A DNA stretch of 64,000 nucleotides, taken from the NCBI GenBank assembly GCA_003151515.1, contig PLXS01000025.1:124001-188000 (forward strand), given 5' to 3'. The notes beneath the pieces were generated by a model. That model was not told the DNA's origin and made no database searches. It saw nothing but the letters and a program-made list of their open reading frames with translations. Numbering within the stretch: the stretch's first letter is position 1; every line of letters starts with the position of its first letter. This DNA is from Opitutaceae bacterium (GTDB lineage: Bacteria; Verrucomicrobiota; Verrucomicrobiia; Opitutales; Opitutaceae). Of this stretch, positions 28,089 to 36,202 are shown piece after piece. The translations under genes and the position numbers were made by a program.

Positions 28089-29252
28089 TTAGTAGACGTC
28101 CTTCTGGTAGCGCTTCTCGCTCTTCATAACTGACACGTAATCAATGGCCTGCGCCTGAGACATGCCTCCCTGGCCGGCGATGACGTCGTGGAGCGCGGCA
28201 TCCACGTCTTTTGCCATGCGCTTGGCGTCGCCGCAAACATAGAAATGCGCCCCCGCTTTGACCCAGTTCCAGAGCTCGGCGGCGTTCTCGCGCATGCGGT
28301 CCTGCACGTAGATCTTGTGGTCCTGGTCGCGGGAGAACGCCGTATCCAGGCGCTGCAGCGTCCCATCCCGCAGGCAGCGCTCCCACTCCCCCTGGTAGAC
28401 GAAATCGCAGTCCCTCTTCTGGTCCCCGAAGAAAACCCAGTTGCGCCCCGTTGCGCCCGCTGCGGTCCTGTCCTGGACAAAGGCCCTGAATGGCGCAATC
28501 CCGGTGCCGGGCCCGACCATTATCGCGTCGCGAGCGCCGTCCTGCGGGGGCGCAAACTTCGAGTGGGAGACGAAGACGGGCATGGGCGTCGTGCCCACGC
28601 CCACGCGGTCGGCGAGATAGGTCGAGCACACGCCCACCCGGTCTCGCCCGTTTGTCTTGTAGCGCACCACGGCCACGGTCAGGTGGGCCTCCTCCGGGTG
28701 CACGCGCTGCGAGGACGCGATCGAGTAGAGCCTGGGGACGAGCCGGCGCATGTGGTCCACGAGCTCCTGGGGGCTCAGGCGCGCGCTCGGGAACTCCTCC
28801 AAAAGGTCCAAGAATTCGCGCTCATGAAGCCACGCCGATAGCGTCTCTTGCGCGCCCGAGGCAAGGAGCGCTGCAAGCTCGCCTTTGTCCGCCGGGGCCG
28901 TCGCCCGTGCGGCGAGGGTTTCGAGCATCCGTCGCGTGGGGCCCGCCAGGGACAGCTTGGCGGTCAGGGCCTCCCTCAGGCCGACGGGTTCCCGGGCCCT
29001 CGGGAGAAGGACCCTTTCGCTCCCCGTGGCGCCCAGGGCAGCGAGGATGGCCTCTACGTCGCACGTGCGGTTGGACGGGAAGATCCCCAGGGAATCCCCG
29101 GGCTTGTAGTGCAGGCCGCTGCCGGCGGTGCTGACGACGAAGTGCCGTGTCTCCTTGGCGCAGCCCGGTGGGTTCAGGAGGCGGTTCTCGGTGACGAGCG
29201 CTGGGAAAGGGTTGTCCTTGGAGTGGGCTGCGGGTGCTGCGGTTTGCGTCAT
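28089..29252 (-). CDS. CysJ-like NADPH/FAD reductase without flavodoxin domain
   Basis: This is a 387-residue flavoprotein of the sulfite reductase alpha/cytochrome P450 reductase group. FAD-binding residues are in RLYSIASS. The NADPH domain shows MVGPGTGIAPFRAFVQDR and YVCGDAKRMAKDVDAALHDVI, and the usual C-terminal aromatic residue is present (Tyr at the end). The N-terminal FMN flavodoxin domain of classical CysJ is absent. The frame extends 21 codons upstream, but the ATG at 29252 is preferred since the extension looks non-conserved. It lies 6 bp before fabG. Its partner electron acceptor is not in the window, so sulfite reduction is possible but unproven. Confidence 0.85.
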   Translation of the reverse strand: MTQTAAPAAHSKDNPFPALVTENRLLNPPGCAKETRHFVVSTAGSGLHYKPGDSLGIFPSNRTCDVEAILAALGATGSERVLLPRAREPVGLREALTAKLSLAGPTRRMLETLAARATAPADKGELAALLASGAQETLSAWLHEREFLDLLEEFPSARLSPQELVDHMRRLVPRLYSIASSQRVHPEEAHLTVAVVRYKTNGRDRVGVCSTYLADRVGVGTTPMPVFVSHSKFAPPQDGARDAIMVGPGTGIAPFRAFVQDRTAAGATGRNWVFFGDQKRDCDFVYQGEWERCLRDGTLQRLDTAFSRDQDHKIYVQDRMRENAAELWNWVKAGAHFYVCGDAKRMAKDVDAALHDVIAGQGGMSQAQAIDYVSVMKSEKRYQKDVY

Positions 29253-29395
29253 CAATCGAGGGCCGCGCACTAAAGGCGCGGCTTCGGCGCCTTGCAAGTC
29301 GCTTCCCGCGGGCAACGCCGTTGGCTTGCGTTGTCCGCCGGCCCGGTCAATCGTCTGCCCCCCCCTTTCTTGCCGGGGAGGCGCTCCCGAAGCAC

Positions 29396-30196
29396 GTGCC
29401 CAACGAACATCCCATCCGCCTGCAGAAATTCATCGCCGACGCGGGCGTCTGCTCGCGCCGTGCGGCGGAGGCGCTGATCGCGGCCGGCGAGGTCTGGGTG
29501 AACGGAAGCCGCGCCGTGGCCGGCCAGAAGGTGTCGCCCGGCGAGGACAAGGTGACTGTCGAGGGCAGGATCGTGCGCACCCGCGCCCAGCCCAGAATCA
29601 CGCTCGCCGTCCACAAGCCCCGGGGCCTCGTGTGCTCGAACGACGACCCGCACAACCCCGACACCGTGTTCTCGCTCCTCCCGCGGGAGTACTCGCGCCT
29701 GCGCTTCTTCTGCGCCGGGCGCCTCGACAAGGACAGCGAGGGGCTCGTCATCCTGACCACCGACGGCGACCTCGCGCACCGCCTCATGCATCCCTCGAGC
29801 GAGGTGGTGAAGCGCTACTTCGTCTCGCTCGAGCGCCCCTTCCCGTCGACCAAGCTTCGCAGGCTGGTGTCGGGCCTGACCATCGAGGGCGAGCGCCTCC
29901 AGGTGGAGCGGGCCGCGATCGTGAACGCGGGCCCCGGGGGGACGGGCACCGACCTTGACATCCATATGCACCACGGCAAGAAGCGCGAGATCCGGCTCCT
30001 CTTCGCGGCGCTCGGCTTTCCCGTGCGGCGCCTGCGCCGCTACCAGATCGGCGCCGTCCGGCTGAAGGGAATCCCGTTGCGCGGGGCGCGACAACTTGCT
30101 TCAAAGGAAATCGAACAGCTGTTCCGTTCGCCCTCCACTCCGGCAGCGGAGTTTCAGGCGACCGCGCAAAGGGCCTCATCCATCCATGAAGATTAA
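29396..30196 (+). CDS. 23S/16S rRNA pseudouridine synthase, RsuA/RluB family
   Basis: This is a 266-residue enzyme with an N-terminal S4 RNA-binding domain (RLQKFIADAGVCSRRAAEALI) and a catalytic domain with the family Asp in CAGRLDKDSEGLVILTTDG. It isomerises uridine in rRNA. The frame is open further upstream to 29234, but I choose the GTG at 29396: it puts the S4 domain at the N-terminus and a GGGGAGG ribosome-binding-like sequence lies about 13 bp upstream. The 143 bp upstream are shared with the divergent CysJ-like gene. Its end overlaps the next gene by 11 bp. Confidence 0.88.
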   Translation: MPNEHPIRLQKFIADAGVCSRRAAEALIAAGEVWVNGSRAVAGQKVSPGEDKVTVEGRIVRTRAQPRITLAVHKPRGLVCSNDDPHNPDTVFSLLPREYSRLRFFCAGRLDKDSEGLVILTTDGDLAHRLMHPSSEVVKRYFVSLERPFPSTKLRRLVSGLTIEGERLQVERAAIVNAGPGGTGTDLDIHMHHGKKREIRLLFAALGFPVRRLRRYQIGAVRLKGIPLRGARQLASKEIEQLFRSPSTPAAEFQATAQRASSIHED

Positions 30197-30971
30197 GACC
30201 ATCGTAACGTCAGCGAGCCTTGCCTGGTGCGCGTCGCTCGGCGCGGCGCCCCTGGGCGTATCAACGGCGGTGCAAAGCCAGCCCGACGCGGCGTCGCCCG
30301 TGATCGCGGTGCTCGCGGCGGGCGCCGAGCAGCCCCCGGCCTCCGCGGCGCAGGCGCCGGCCGGGTGGACCGCGGTCGACCTTCCCGGGCCCTTCACGGG
30401 CTACGTGCACAACAGGGACCTCACGAAGCAGCTGGACGTCGTCCCGGGCACCTCGATCTTCCTCGCCCCCAAGGACGACGCGGGCGTCCTCGCGGTCTAC
30501 GCAAAGGGGGACAAGGCCGAGATCACAGGCCTTCGCGGCGGCTGGACCCAGCTTAGCCTGGAGAAGACGCTGGTTGGCTACATCTCGAGCGCGCCGCCAA
30601 TGCCCGCGGCGGTGGCGGCGTCGGCCCCCGCCTCGCCGGCACCCCTCTCGGCCGCCCCTGGCGTTGCTGCGCCGGCGGCCGTGACCTCCTCGTCCTCCCC
30701 GGCCCCGCAGGGGCAGGCCGTGCCACCCGCCCGCCTCTTCGAGGGCAAGCTCACATCGTCGGAGTCCCTCCTCTACCCGCACCGGCCGTTCAAATGGCAG
30801 CTCTCTGACGCCTCGGGCGCCAGGATCGCCTATGTCAACCTCGAGAGCATCCTGATGACCGACCAGATCGAAAACTACGCCGGCCACACGGTGGTCGTCC
30901 TGGGCTCCCTGCGACCCGTCAAGGAGACGCGAGACCTCGTGATCGACGTCGAGGCCTTCCACCTGAAGTAG
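30186..30971 (+). CDS. Exported protein with SH3-like region and Ala/Pro linker
   Basis: This 261-residue protein begins with a signal peptide (cleavage likely after LGAAP or similar). One SH3b-like segment of about residues 30-140 follows (WTAVDLPGPFTGYVHNRDL, then GGWTQLSLEKTLVGYIS). A low-complexity Ala/Pro/Ser linker (about 140-185) leads to a C-terminal beta-rich segment of about 75 residues. No catalytic motif is seen. SH3b-like modules often bind peptidoglycan, so an envelope role is likely. The gene overlaps the pseudouridine synthase by 11 bp, and its stop abuts the folD ATG directly. Confidence 0.75.
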   Translation: MKIKTIVTSASLAWCASLGAAPLGVSTAVQSQPDAASPVIAVLAAGAEQPPASAAQAPAGWTAVDLPGPFTGYVHNRDLTKQLDVVPGTSIFLAPKDDAGVLAVYAKGDKAEITGLRGGWTQLSLEKTLVGYISSAPPMPAAVAASAPASPAPLSAAPGVAAPAAVTSSSSPAPQGQAVPPARLFEGKLTSSESLLYPHRPFKWQLSDASGARIAYVNLESILMTDQIENYAGHTVVVLGSLRPVKETRDLVIDVEAFHLK

Positions 30972-31847
30972 ATGGAGGTCATCGACGGCAACAGGATCGC
31001 GGCCGACCTGATAGCCGAGCTCAAGGCCGAGGTGGCCAAGATCGCGGGCCGCAGGCCCTGCATCGCCCTCGTACGCGTGGGCGACGACCCGGCCTCGGTC
31101 TCCTACGTGCGAAAGAAGGACAAGACAGCGGCCGAGATTGGGATCGAAAGCCGCGTCATCCTGCCGCCGGAGTCGATCAGCCAGCCCGAGCTCGAGGAGC
31201 TCGTCGGCCGGCTCAACGCGGACCCGTCGGTCGACGGCATCCTGGTGCAGTCCCCCCTGCCCCCCCACCTGGACGAGCGCGCCGTCTTCGGGCGGATCGC
31301 GCCCGGGAAGGACGTGGACGGGGTCAATCCCGTGAACCTGGGCAAGGTGGCCCAGGAGGACGACAGCGGATTCGCCGCCTGCACGCCCAGCGGGATCATG
31401 GAGATCCTGCGCAAGAGCGGCGTCGACCTCGAGGGCAGGCATGTCGTGGTCGTCGGCCGCTCGCTTCTGGTCGGCAGGCCGGCCGCCCTGCTGGCCCTCC
31501 AGAAGAGGGCCGGCGCCAACGCGACCGTCACCGTCTGCCACTCGAGGACCGCGGACCTGCCGTCGATGACGCGCCAGGCCGACGTCCTTATCGTCGCGAT
31601 AGGCAAGGCCGAGTTCGTGACGGCCCCCATGGTGAAGCCCGGCGCCGTGGTGATCGACGTCGGGATGAACCGCGTCCCGGACCCCTCCCGCAAGTCGGGC
31701 TACCGCCTCGTGGGCGACGTTGCCTTCGACTCCGTCGCGCCTGTCGCCTCCAAGATCACGCCCGTTCCCGGAGGCGTCGGCCCGATGACGGTTGCCATGC
31801 TCATGATGAACACGCTCAGGGCGTTCCGGCAGGGGCCAACCCGATGA
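30972..31847 (+). CDS. folD: Bifunctional methylenetetrahydrofolate dehydrogenase/cyclohydrolase
   Basis: A 291-residue enzyme interconverting 5,10-methylene-, methenyl- and 10-formyl-THF. It contains the catalytic Tyr-Lys pair ([16 protein letters not shown]), the [15 protein letters not shown] block, [16 protein letters not shown] cofactor loop and the C-terminal [15 protein letters not shown]. The ATG follows the upstream TAG with no gap. FolD could use one-carbon units derived from the glycine made by Tdh/Kbl, though that link is general metabolism. Confidence 0.96.
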   Translation: MEVIDGNRIAADLIAELKAEVAKIAGRRPCIALVRVGDDPASVSYVRKKDKTAAEIGIESRVILPPESISQPELEELVGRLNADPSVDGILVQSPLPPHLDERAVFGRIAPGKDVDGVNPVNLGKVAQEDDSGFAACTPSGIMEILRKSGVDLEGRHVVVVGRSLLVGRPAALLALQKRAGANATVTVCHSRTADLPSMTRQADVLIVAIGKAEFVTAPMVKPGAVVIDVGMNRVPDPSRKSGYRLVGDVAFDSVAPVASKITPVPGGVGPMTVAMLMMNTLRAFRQGPTR

Positions 31848-31912
31848 TTTGACGCGGCTTGGCTTGCGCCCGCGCCCGGGCCCGGCCATTCTCACCGCCA
31901 AACCAGCGATCC

Positions 31913-33055
31913 ATGTCCAGCGCCAAAATACTGGTGGTAGACGACCAGGCAATCAACGTGCAGCTGCTCAAGCGCAAGCTGGAGCGCGTTGGCATGGAGG
32001 TCATTACGGCGAGCAACGGGCTGGAGGCCCTCGAGCGGGTGAAGGCCCAGACGCCCGACCTGATCCTCCTTGACCTCATGATGCCCGACATGGACGGCAT
32101 CGAGGTCTGCCAGCGCCTGCAGGAGAGGAGCGACACGCGCTCCATCCCGGTCATCTTCGTCACCGCGCGCACGTCAAAGGAGAGCAGGCTCGAGGGGCTG
32201 GCCGTCGGCGCCGTCGACTACATCACCAAGCCCATCGACCTGGACGAGACCGTCGCGCGCGTGCAGACGCAGCTGCGCTTCGCGGCGGTCAACCGCGAGA
32301 ACCTCGAGCTGCAGCGCCGCCTCGAGGAGTCGCGGCGGGCGGCGACAATCGGCGCCGTGGCCCAGGGGATCGCCCACAACCTCAACAACCTCCTGGGCGT
32401 TGTGATCGGCTACCTGGACCTGATAAAGAACGGCTACGAGAAGCCGGCCTTCGTCAAGAAGAACGCCCAGAGCCTGGACGACGCAATCCAGCGCATCGTC
32501 GGTATCGTGCGCCAGCTTAGCTCCCTCGTCGTCAAGTCCCGCCCGGACCTGACCCGCGTCGAGCTGCCCCGGCTGATCGAGGGCGGGATCCACCGCTTCC
32601 ACTCCGACTACAAGCTCACGGCCCCCGTCGACATCGACAATGCCCTCGGCCACGTGGAGATCGACACCAACATAGAGACGTTCGAGGAGGTGCTCTCCAA
32701 GCTGCTCATAAACGCCTGGGAGGCCTACCACGACGCCCCCCCGGAGAACCGCAAGATCACGGTGCGCACCCGCCTCTTCGACAAGCCGCGCGGGGAGAAG
32801 ATGCTCGAGCTGACCGTCGACGACAGCGGCGCCGGGATCGCGGAGGAAATCAAGGACCGCATGTTCGAGCCCTTCGTGAGCTCGAAGCGCACGGTCGGGG
32901 CCGGCATGGGCCTCACGATAGCGAGGCATTCCCTGCGCAGCCTGGGCGGCGAGGTAACGGTTAGCGCCCGCCAAGGGGGCGGGACGAGCGCCGTGCTCGT
33001 GCACCCTGTGCGCGACCCGCGCCTGAGGGACAAGACGGAGGACGAGGCCGAGTAG
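31913..33055 (+). CDS. Response regulator-histidine kinase hybrid, soluble
   Basis: This 380-residue protein has an N-terminal receiver domain (residues 4-120; phospho-acceptor Asp54 in LILLDLMMPDMDG, Lys106 in YITKPID) followed by a coiled linker and a histidine kinase. The kinase H-box is IGAVAQGIAHNLNNLLGVVIG (His155), with LLINAWEAY as N-box (the usual Asn-Ala pair present), VDDSGAGI as G1 and GAGMGLTIARH as G2. There is no membrane segment or sensor domain, so it is probably a cytoplasmic relay whose kinase activity is set by its own receiver. Start at the ATG at 31913 because the receiver begins there. Confidence 0.9.
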   Translation: MSSAKILVVDDQAINVQLLKRKLERVGMEVITASNGLEALERVKAQTPDLILLDLMMPDMDGIEVCQRLQERSDTRSIPVIFVTARTSKESRLEGLAVGAVDYITKPIDLDETVARVQTQLRFAAVNRENLELQRRLEESRRAATIGAVAQGIAHNLNNLLGVVIGYLDLIKNGYEKPAFVKKNAQSLDDAIQRIVGIVRQLSSLVVKSRPDLTRVELPRLIEGGIHRFHSDYKLTAPVDIDNALGHVEIDTNIETFEEVLSKLLINAWEAYHDAPPENRKITVRTRLFDKPRGEKMLELTVDDSGAGIAEEIKDRMFEPFVSSKRTVGAGMGLTIARHSLRSLGGEVTVSARQGGGTSAVLVHPVRDPRLRDKTEDEAE

Positions 33056-33071
33056 GGCCGCCCAAGGAGCC

Positions 33072-33881
33072 GTGCCACCCGCCAGCGAGATCGCCTTCCT
33101 GGGGTCCGGCTCCATGGCCGCAGCCATGGTAGACGGCCTGCTTGCGAAGAAGGCCCTCTCCCCGGCCAGCATGGCGTGCATCGGCGGCTCGGGCACCTCC
33201 GCAATGAAGCTGTCCGAGAGGACGGGCGTGCGCCTTGCGTCCTCGCTGGAGGATCTCCTCGGCTCCGCGGACACCCTGGTCGTGGCCTTCAAGCCGCAGC
33301 ACCTATCCGGCGCCGACCCGCGCCTCGCCCAGCTTACGGTTGGACGCCTTGTCATCTCGGTGCTCGCCGGCAAGAAACTTGCGGACCTGGCCCGCGTGTT
33401 CCCCGGGGCGCGCAACATCGTGCGCAGCATGCCGAACACGCCCAGCCGCATAGGCGCGGGCGTCACGGGCTGGTGCGCCCGCTCGAGCCTTGGCGGCGGC
33501 GACCGCGCGGTCCTTGACTCGCTCTTCGGGGCCCTCGGGCGGCAGATCGAGCTGCCCGAGGCGCAGATGGACGCCTTCACGGCCATTTGCGGCTGCGGCC
33601 CGGCGTACGTCTTCGAGTTCGCCGCGGCGCTTCGCGACGGCGCGCTGCAGATGGGCTTCGACGCCCAGGCGTCCAAGATGTTCGCGGTCGAGACTCTCCT
33701 CGGCGCGGCGCGCCTGCTGGCCGCCCAGGGGGTCGACCCGGAGGTGCTGCGCAGCGAGGTCACCTCGCCCAATGGCGTCACGGCGGCCGGCCTTCGCAGG
33801 ATGGCGGACCTGGGCTTCCGCCACATGATGAGGGACGCCATCCGCGCCGCCGAGGCCCGGGCAACGGAGCTTTCGCTCTAG
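33072..33881 (+). CDS. proC: Pyrroline-5-carboxylate reductase
   Basis: A 269-residue NAD(P)-dependent enzyme for the last step of proline synthesis. It has a Rossmann loop at the N-terminus (AFLGSGSMAAAMV), the SMPNTPSRIGAG block and the signature CGCGPAYVFEFAAALRDGA near residue 175, with a C-terminal TSPNGVTAAGL. The start is a GTG at 33072, 16 bp after the hybrid kinase gene. Confidence 0.94.
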   Translation: MPPASEIAFLGSGSMAAAMVDGLLAKKALSPASMACIGGSGTSAMKLSERTGVRLASSLEDLLGSADTLVVAFKPQHLSGADPRLAQLTVGRLVISVLAGKKLADLARVFPGARNIVRSMPNTPSRIGAGVTGWCARSSLGGGDRAVLDSLFGALGRQIELPEAQMDAFTAICGCGPAYVFEFAAALRDGALQMGFDAQASKMFAVETLLGAARLLAAQGVDPEVLRSEVTSPNGVTAAGLRRMADLGFRHMMRDAIRAAEARATELSL

Positions 33882-33885
33882 ACCC

Positions 33886-34884
33886 ATGCCTGCACTGGGC
33901 GGACGCATCCTTGTCACCGGCGGCGCGGGCTTCATCGGGAGCGCGCTCGTCTGGGCCCTCAACTCGCGCGGCATCGAGGACATCCTGGTCTGCGACGTGC
34001 TCAAGTCCGACGAGAAGTGGCGCAACCTCGTCCCCCTGCGCTACGCCGACTATGTCGAGGGCCCGGTCCTGCGCTCCAGGATCGCGGAGCGCCCCGGCGC
34101 CTTCGGCGCCTTCTCGTGCGTGTTCCACCTGGGGGCCTGCAGCTCGACGACGGAGCGCGACGCGTCGTACCTGGTCGACAACAACACGGCCTTCACCCGC
34201 GAGTTGGCCGCGTGGTCGCTCGCGGCCGGCGCCCGCTTCGTCTACGCTTCCTCCGCCGCGACGTACGGCGACGGCTCCCAGGGGATGAGCGACACGGACC
34301 CGGGGATCGAGCGCCTTCGCCCGCTCAACATGTACGGGTACTCGAAGCACCTCTTCGACCTGTACGCCCGCCGCCAGGGATGGCTCGATCGGATCGTCGG
34401 GATCAAGTACTTCAACGTCTTCGGTCCGAATGAGGAGCACAAGGGCGACATGCGCTCGGTGGTCTCCAAGGCGCACCAGCAGATCCGCGAGTCGGGGACG
34501 ATCGGGCTGTTCAAGAGCTACGACCCGCGCTACAGGGACGGCTGCCAGATGCGCGACTTCCTCTACGTGAAGGACGCTGTGGAGATGACGCTGCACTTCG
34601 CCGAGAAGGGCTCCAAGGCGACCGGGTTGTTCAACCTGGGCTGCGGCCAGGCGAGCACCTGGCTGTCGCTGGCAAGCGCCATCTTCGCGGCGCTGGGGCG
34701 CGAGCCCGCGATCCGGTTCATCGACATGCCGGAGGGCCTGAGGGCCAAGTACCAGTACTACACGCAGGCCGACATCTCCAAGCTGCGCCAGTCCGGCTAC
34801 GCGCCCCCCGTGACGCCGCTAGCGGAGGCCGTGGGCGACTACGTGCGCAATTACCTCGTCCCCGACAAGCGCCTAGGCGACTAG
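33886..34884 (+). CDS. hldD: ADP-L-glycero-D-manno-heptose 6-epimerase
   Basis: This 332-residue extended SDR carries GGAGFIGSALVWALN, the HldD-specific HLGACSSTTERD segment, the catalytic YGYSKHLFD (Tyr-x3-Lys) and KYFNVFGPNEEHKGDMRSV. It makes the heptose precursor of the LPS inner core, which argues for a heptose-containing LPS in this organism. It begins 5 bp after proC. The operon ends here, facing the ACIII operon with 5 bp between stops. Confidence 0.95.
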   Translation: MPALGGRILVTGGAGFIGSALVWALNSRGIEDILVCDVLKSDEKWRNLVPLRYADYVEGPVLRSRIAERPGAFGAFSCVFHLGACSSTTERDASYLVDNNTAFTRELAAWSLAAGARFVYASSAATYGDGSQGMSDTDPGIERLRPLNMYGYSKHLFDLYARRQGWLDRIVGIKYFNVFGPNEEHKGDMRSVVSKAHQQIRESGTIGLFKSYDPRYRDGCQMRDFLYVKDAVEMTLHFAEKGSKATGLFNLGCGQASTWLSLASAIFAALGREPAIRFIDMPEGLRAKYQYYTQADISKLRQSGYAPPVTPLAEAVGDYVRNYLVPDKRLGD

Positions 34885-34889
34885 CCGCC

Positions 34890-35552
34890 CTACTTGACCT
34901 CGAGAAGCTCGGCCTCGGTCATCTCCTTGCGAGCGCCCACGGCCTTGCGAATGGCCGACACCTCGTCGGCCGTGATCGCCGGGGCCTTGTTGCCCCACTC
35001 CTGGCGCACGAAGGTGAGGACGGCGGCGATCTTCTCGTCGCTCCAGTTGTAGGCCGAGCCGGGCACCTGGCCGAAGACAGGCATCGCGGTGGCGCTGAAT
35101 TCCTTGCCCGCGACGTGGACCGGGCCCTTGAGGCCGTATAGGACGATGCGCACCACCCTGTCGGCGGGGCCGTTGGCCCACTCCGAGCCGGCGAGGGGCG
35201 GATAGATCCCGGGAAGGCCGAGGCCGCTCTCCTGGTGGCAGGTGATGCAGACCGCCTTGAACTGGGCCCTTCCCACGGCAAGCGGGTCGACCTTGGGCGC
35301 CATGTTCATGGACGGCTTCGCGTTCTCGTTGAACACGAGGGCGCTGTAGTGGCCCGTGTAGCGGTTCAGGTACGTGCCCGCGAAGAGGACGAGGCCGCTT
35401 AAGACGAACAGGATGCCGATCGGCAGCAGCCTGTAGCGTGCGCCGTCCTCGTGGTGCTGGCGCCCGAGCGCCCTCTCGTGCGCGTCGAGCAGGCCCTCGT
35501 CCGAGATCGCCGCCTGGTCGACGCCGGGATCGCGAAGGGGTTCCCCGCTCAC
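34890..35552 (-). CDS. Membrane-anchored monoheme cytochrome c of the ACIII operon
   Basis: This 220-residue protein has a cytosolic N-terminal ~43 residues, one membrane helix (about 44-62; LLPIGILFVLSGLVLFAG) and a periplasmic c-type heme domain with CITCH as heme site and AMPVFG as the likely distal Met. It sits last in the ACIII operon, overlapping the CcoO-like gene by 4 bp. It may take electrons from ActE or CcoO-like protein and pass them to an oxidase. It is not a CcoP homologue, as only one heme motif is present. Confidence 0.85.
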   Translation of the reverse strand: MSGEPLRDPGVDQAAISDEGLLDAHERALGRQHHEDGARYRLLPIGILFVLSGLVLFAGTYLNRYTGHYSALVFNENAKPSMNMAPKVDPLAVGRAQFKAVCITCHQESGLGLPGIYPPLAGSEWANGPADRVVRIVLYGLKGPVHVAGKEFSATAMPVFGQVPGSAYNWSDEKIAAVLTFVRQEWGNKAPAITADEVSAIRKAVGARKEMTEAELLEVK

Positions 35553-36202
35553 TTCGCACCCCCTCCCGCCTCGGGCTTTGCCGGCGGCAGCGGCACCGCC
35601 TCCGGGTAGTCGTAGGGCGTCTTCCCGTTGAGCAGGTACTTCACAAGGGAGATGGCGCGCTCCGTTGGGACGATCTCCCAGCCCGCCGGCGCCTCGAGGG
35701 CCCCGGTCAGCCTGAGTGCGTTGTCGGAGGGCTGCGCCCCGACACCCACCTGGCGCATCTCAAAGAGGAAGCGGTAGGGCGGCATGCCCTCGGCGCCGGC
35801 GTAGAGAAGCTTGAGGAGGTCGTCCTTGTCCGGTGCGGTCGGCTTGCGCTCCCCGAGGTTCATGAGGTCCGGCCCGATCCGGGAAGCCCCGAGCTGCGGC
35901 GCGGGCTGATAGATGTAGTCGCGGGCGACGCTCTGGCGCTCGCCCCAGCCGCGGGCCTGGTCGGAGCCCAGGCCCGGGCGGCGCACCTGCTGGGTGTGGC
36001 ACGAGGCGCAGCCCAAGTCCCTGTAGACGAGCTGTCCGCGCGCGGCCTCGCCCGGCATCCACTCGGGGAACGCGGTGCTCTGCGTGTCGTCGTAGAACGG
36101 GGCCAGCGCGCCCAGCTCGGCGTTCGAGCCGAGGACGATGGCGGCCCAGGACACGCCGAGGGCCGCGAGGATTCCCAGGAAGAATACGAAGTTGCTCTTC
36201 AC
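35549..36202 (-). CDS. CcoO-like membrane cytochrome c (cbb3 subunit II homologue)
   Basis: This 217-residue protein has an N-terminal membrane anchor (FVFFLGILAALGVSWAAIVLG) and one heme site, LGCASCHTQQVRRPGLG, in the FixO/CcoO context (usually CxxCHSQxxRP). The later TGPDL-like segment (IGPDLMNLGE) and the Met-bearing MPPYRFLFE correspond to CcoO features. The heme ligands therefore look intact, unlike those of the neighbouring CcoN homologue. The start is the GTG at 36202, overlapping the CcoN-like stop by 4 bp; a longer upstream frame overlaps that gene and is not credible. Confidence 0.85.
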   Translation of the reverse strand: MKSNFVFFLGILAALGVSWAAIVLGSNAELGALAPFYDDTQSTAFPEWMPGEAARGQLVYRDLGCASCHTQQVRRPGLGSDQARGWGERQSVARDYIYQPAPQLGASRIGPDLMNLGERKPTAPDKDDLLKLLYAGAEGMPPYRFLFEMRQVGVGAQPSDNALRLTGALEAPAGWEIVPTERAISLVKYLLNGKTPYDYPEAVPLPPAKPEAGGGAK

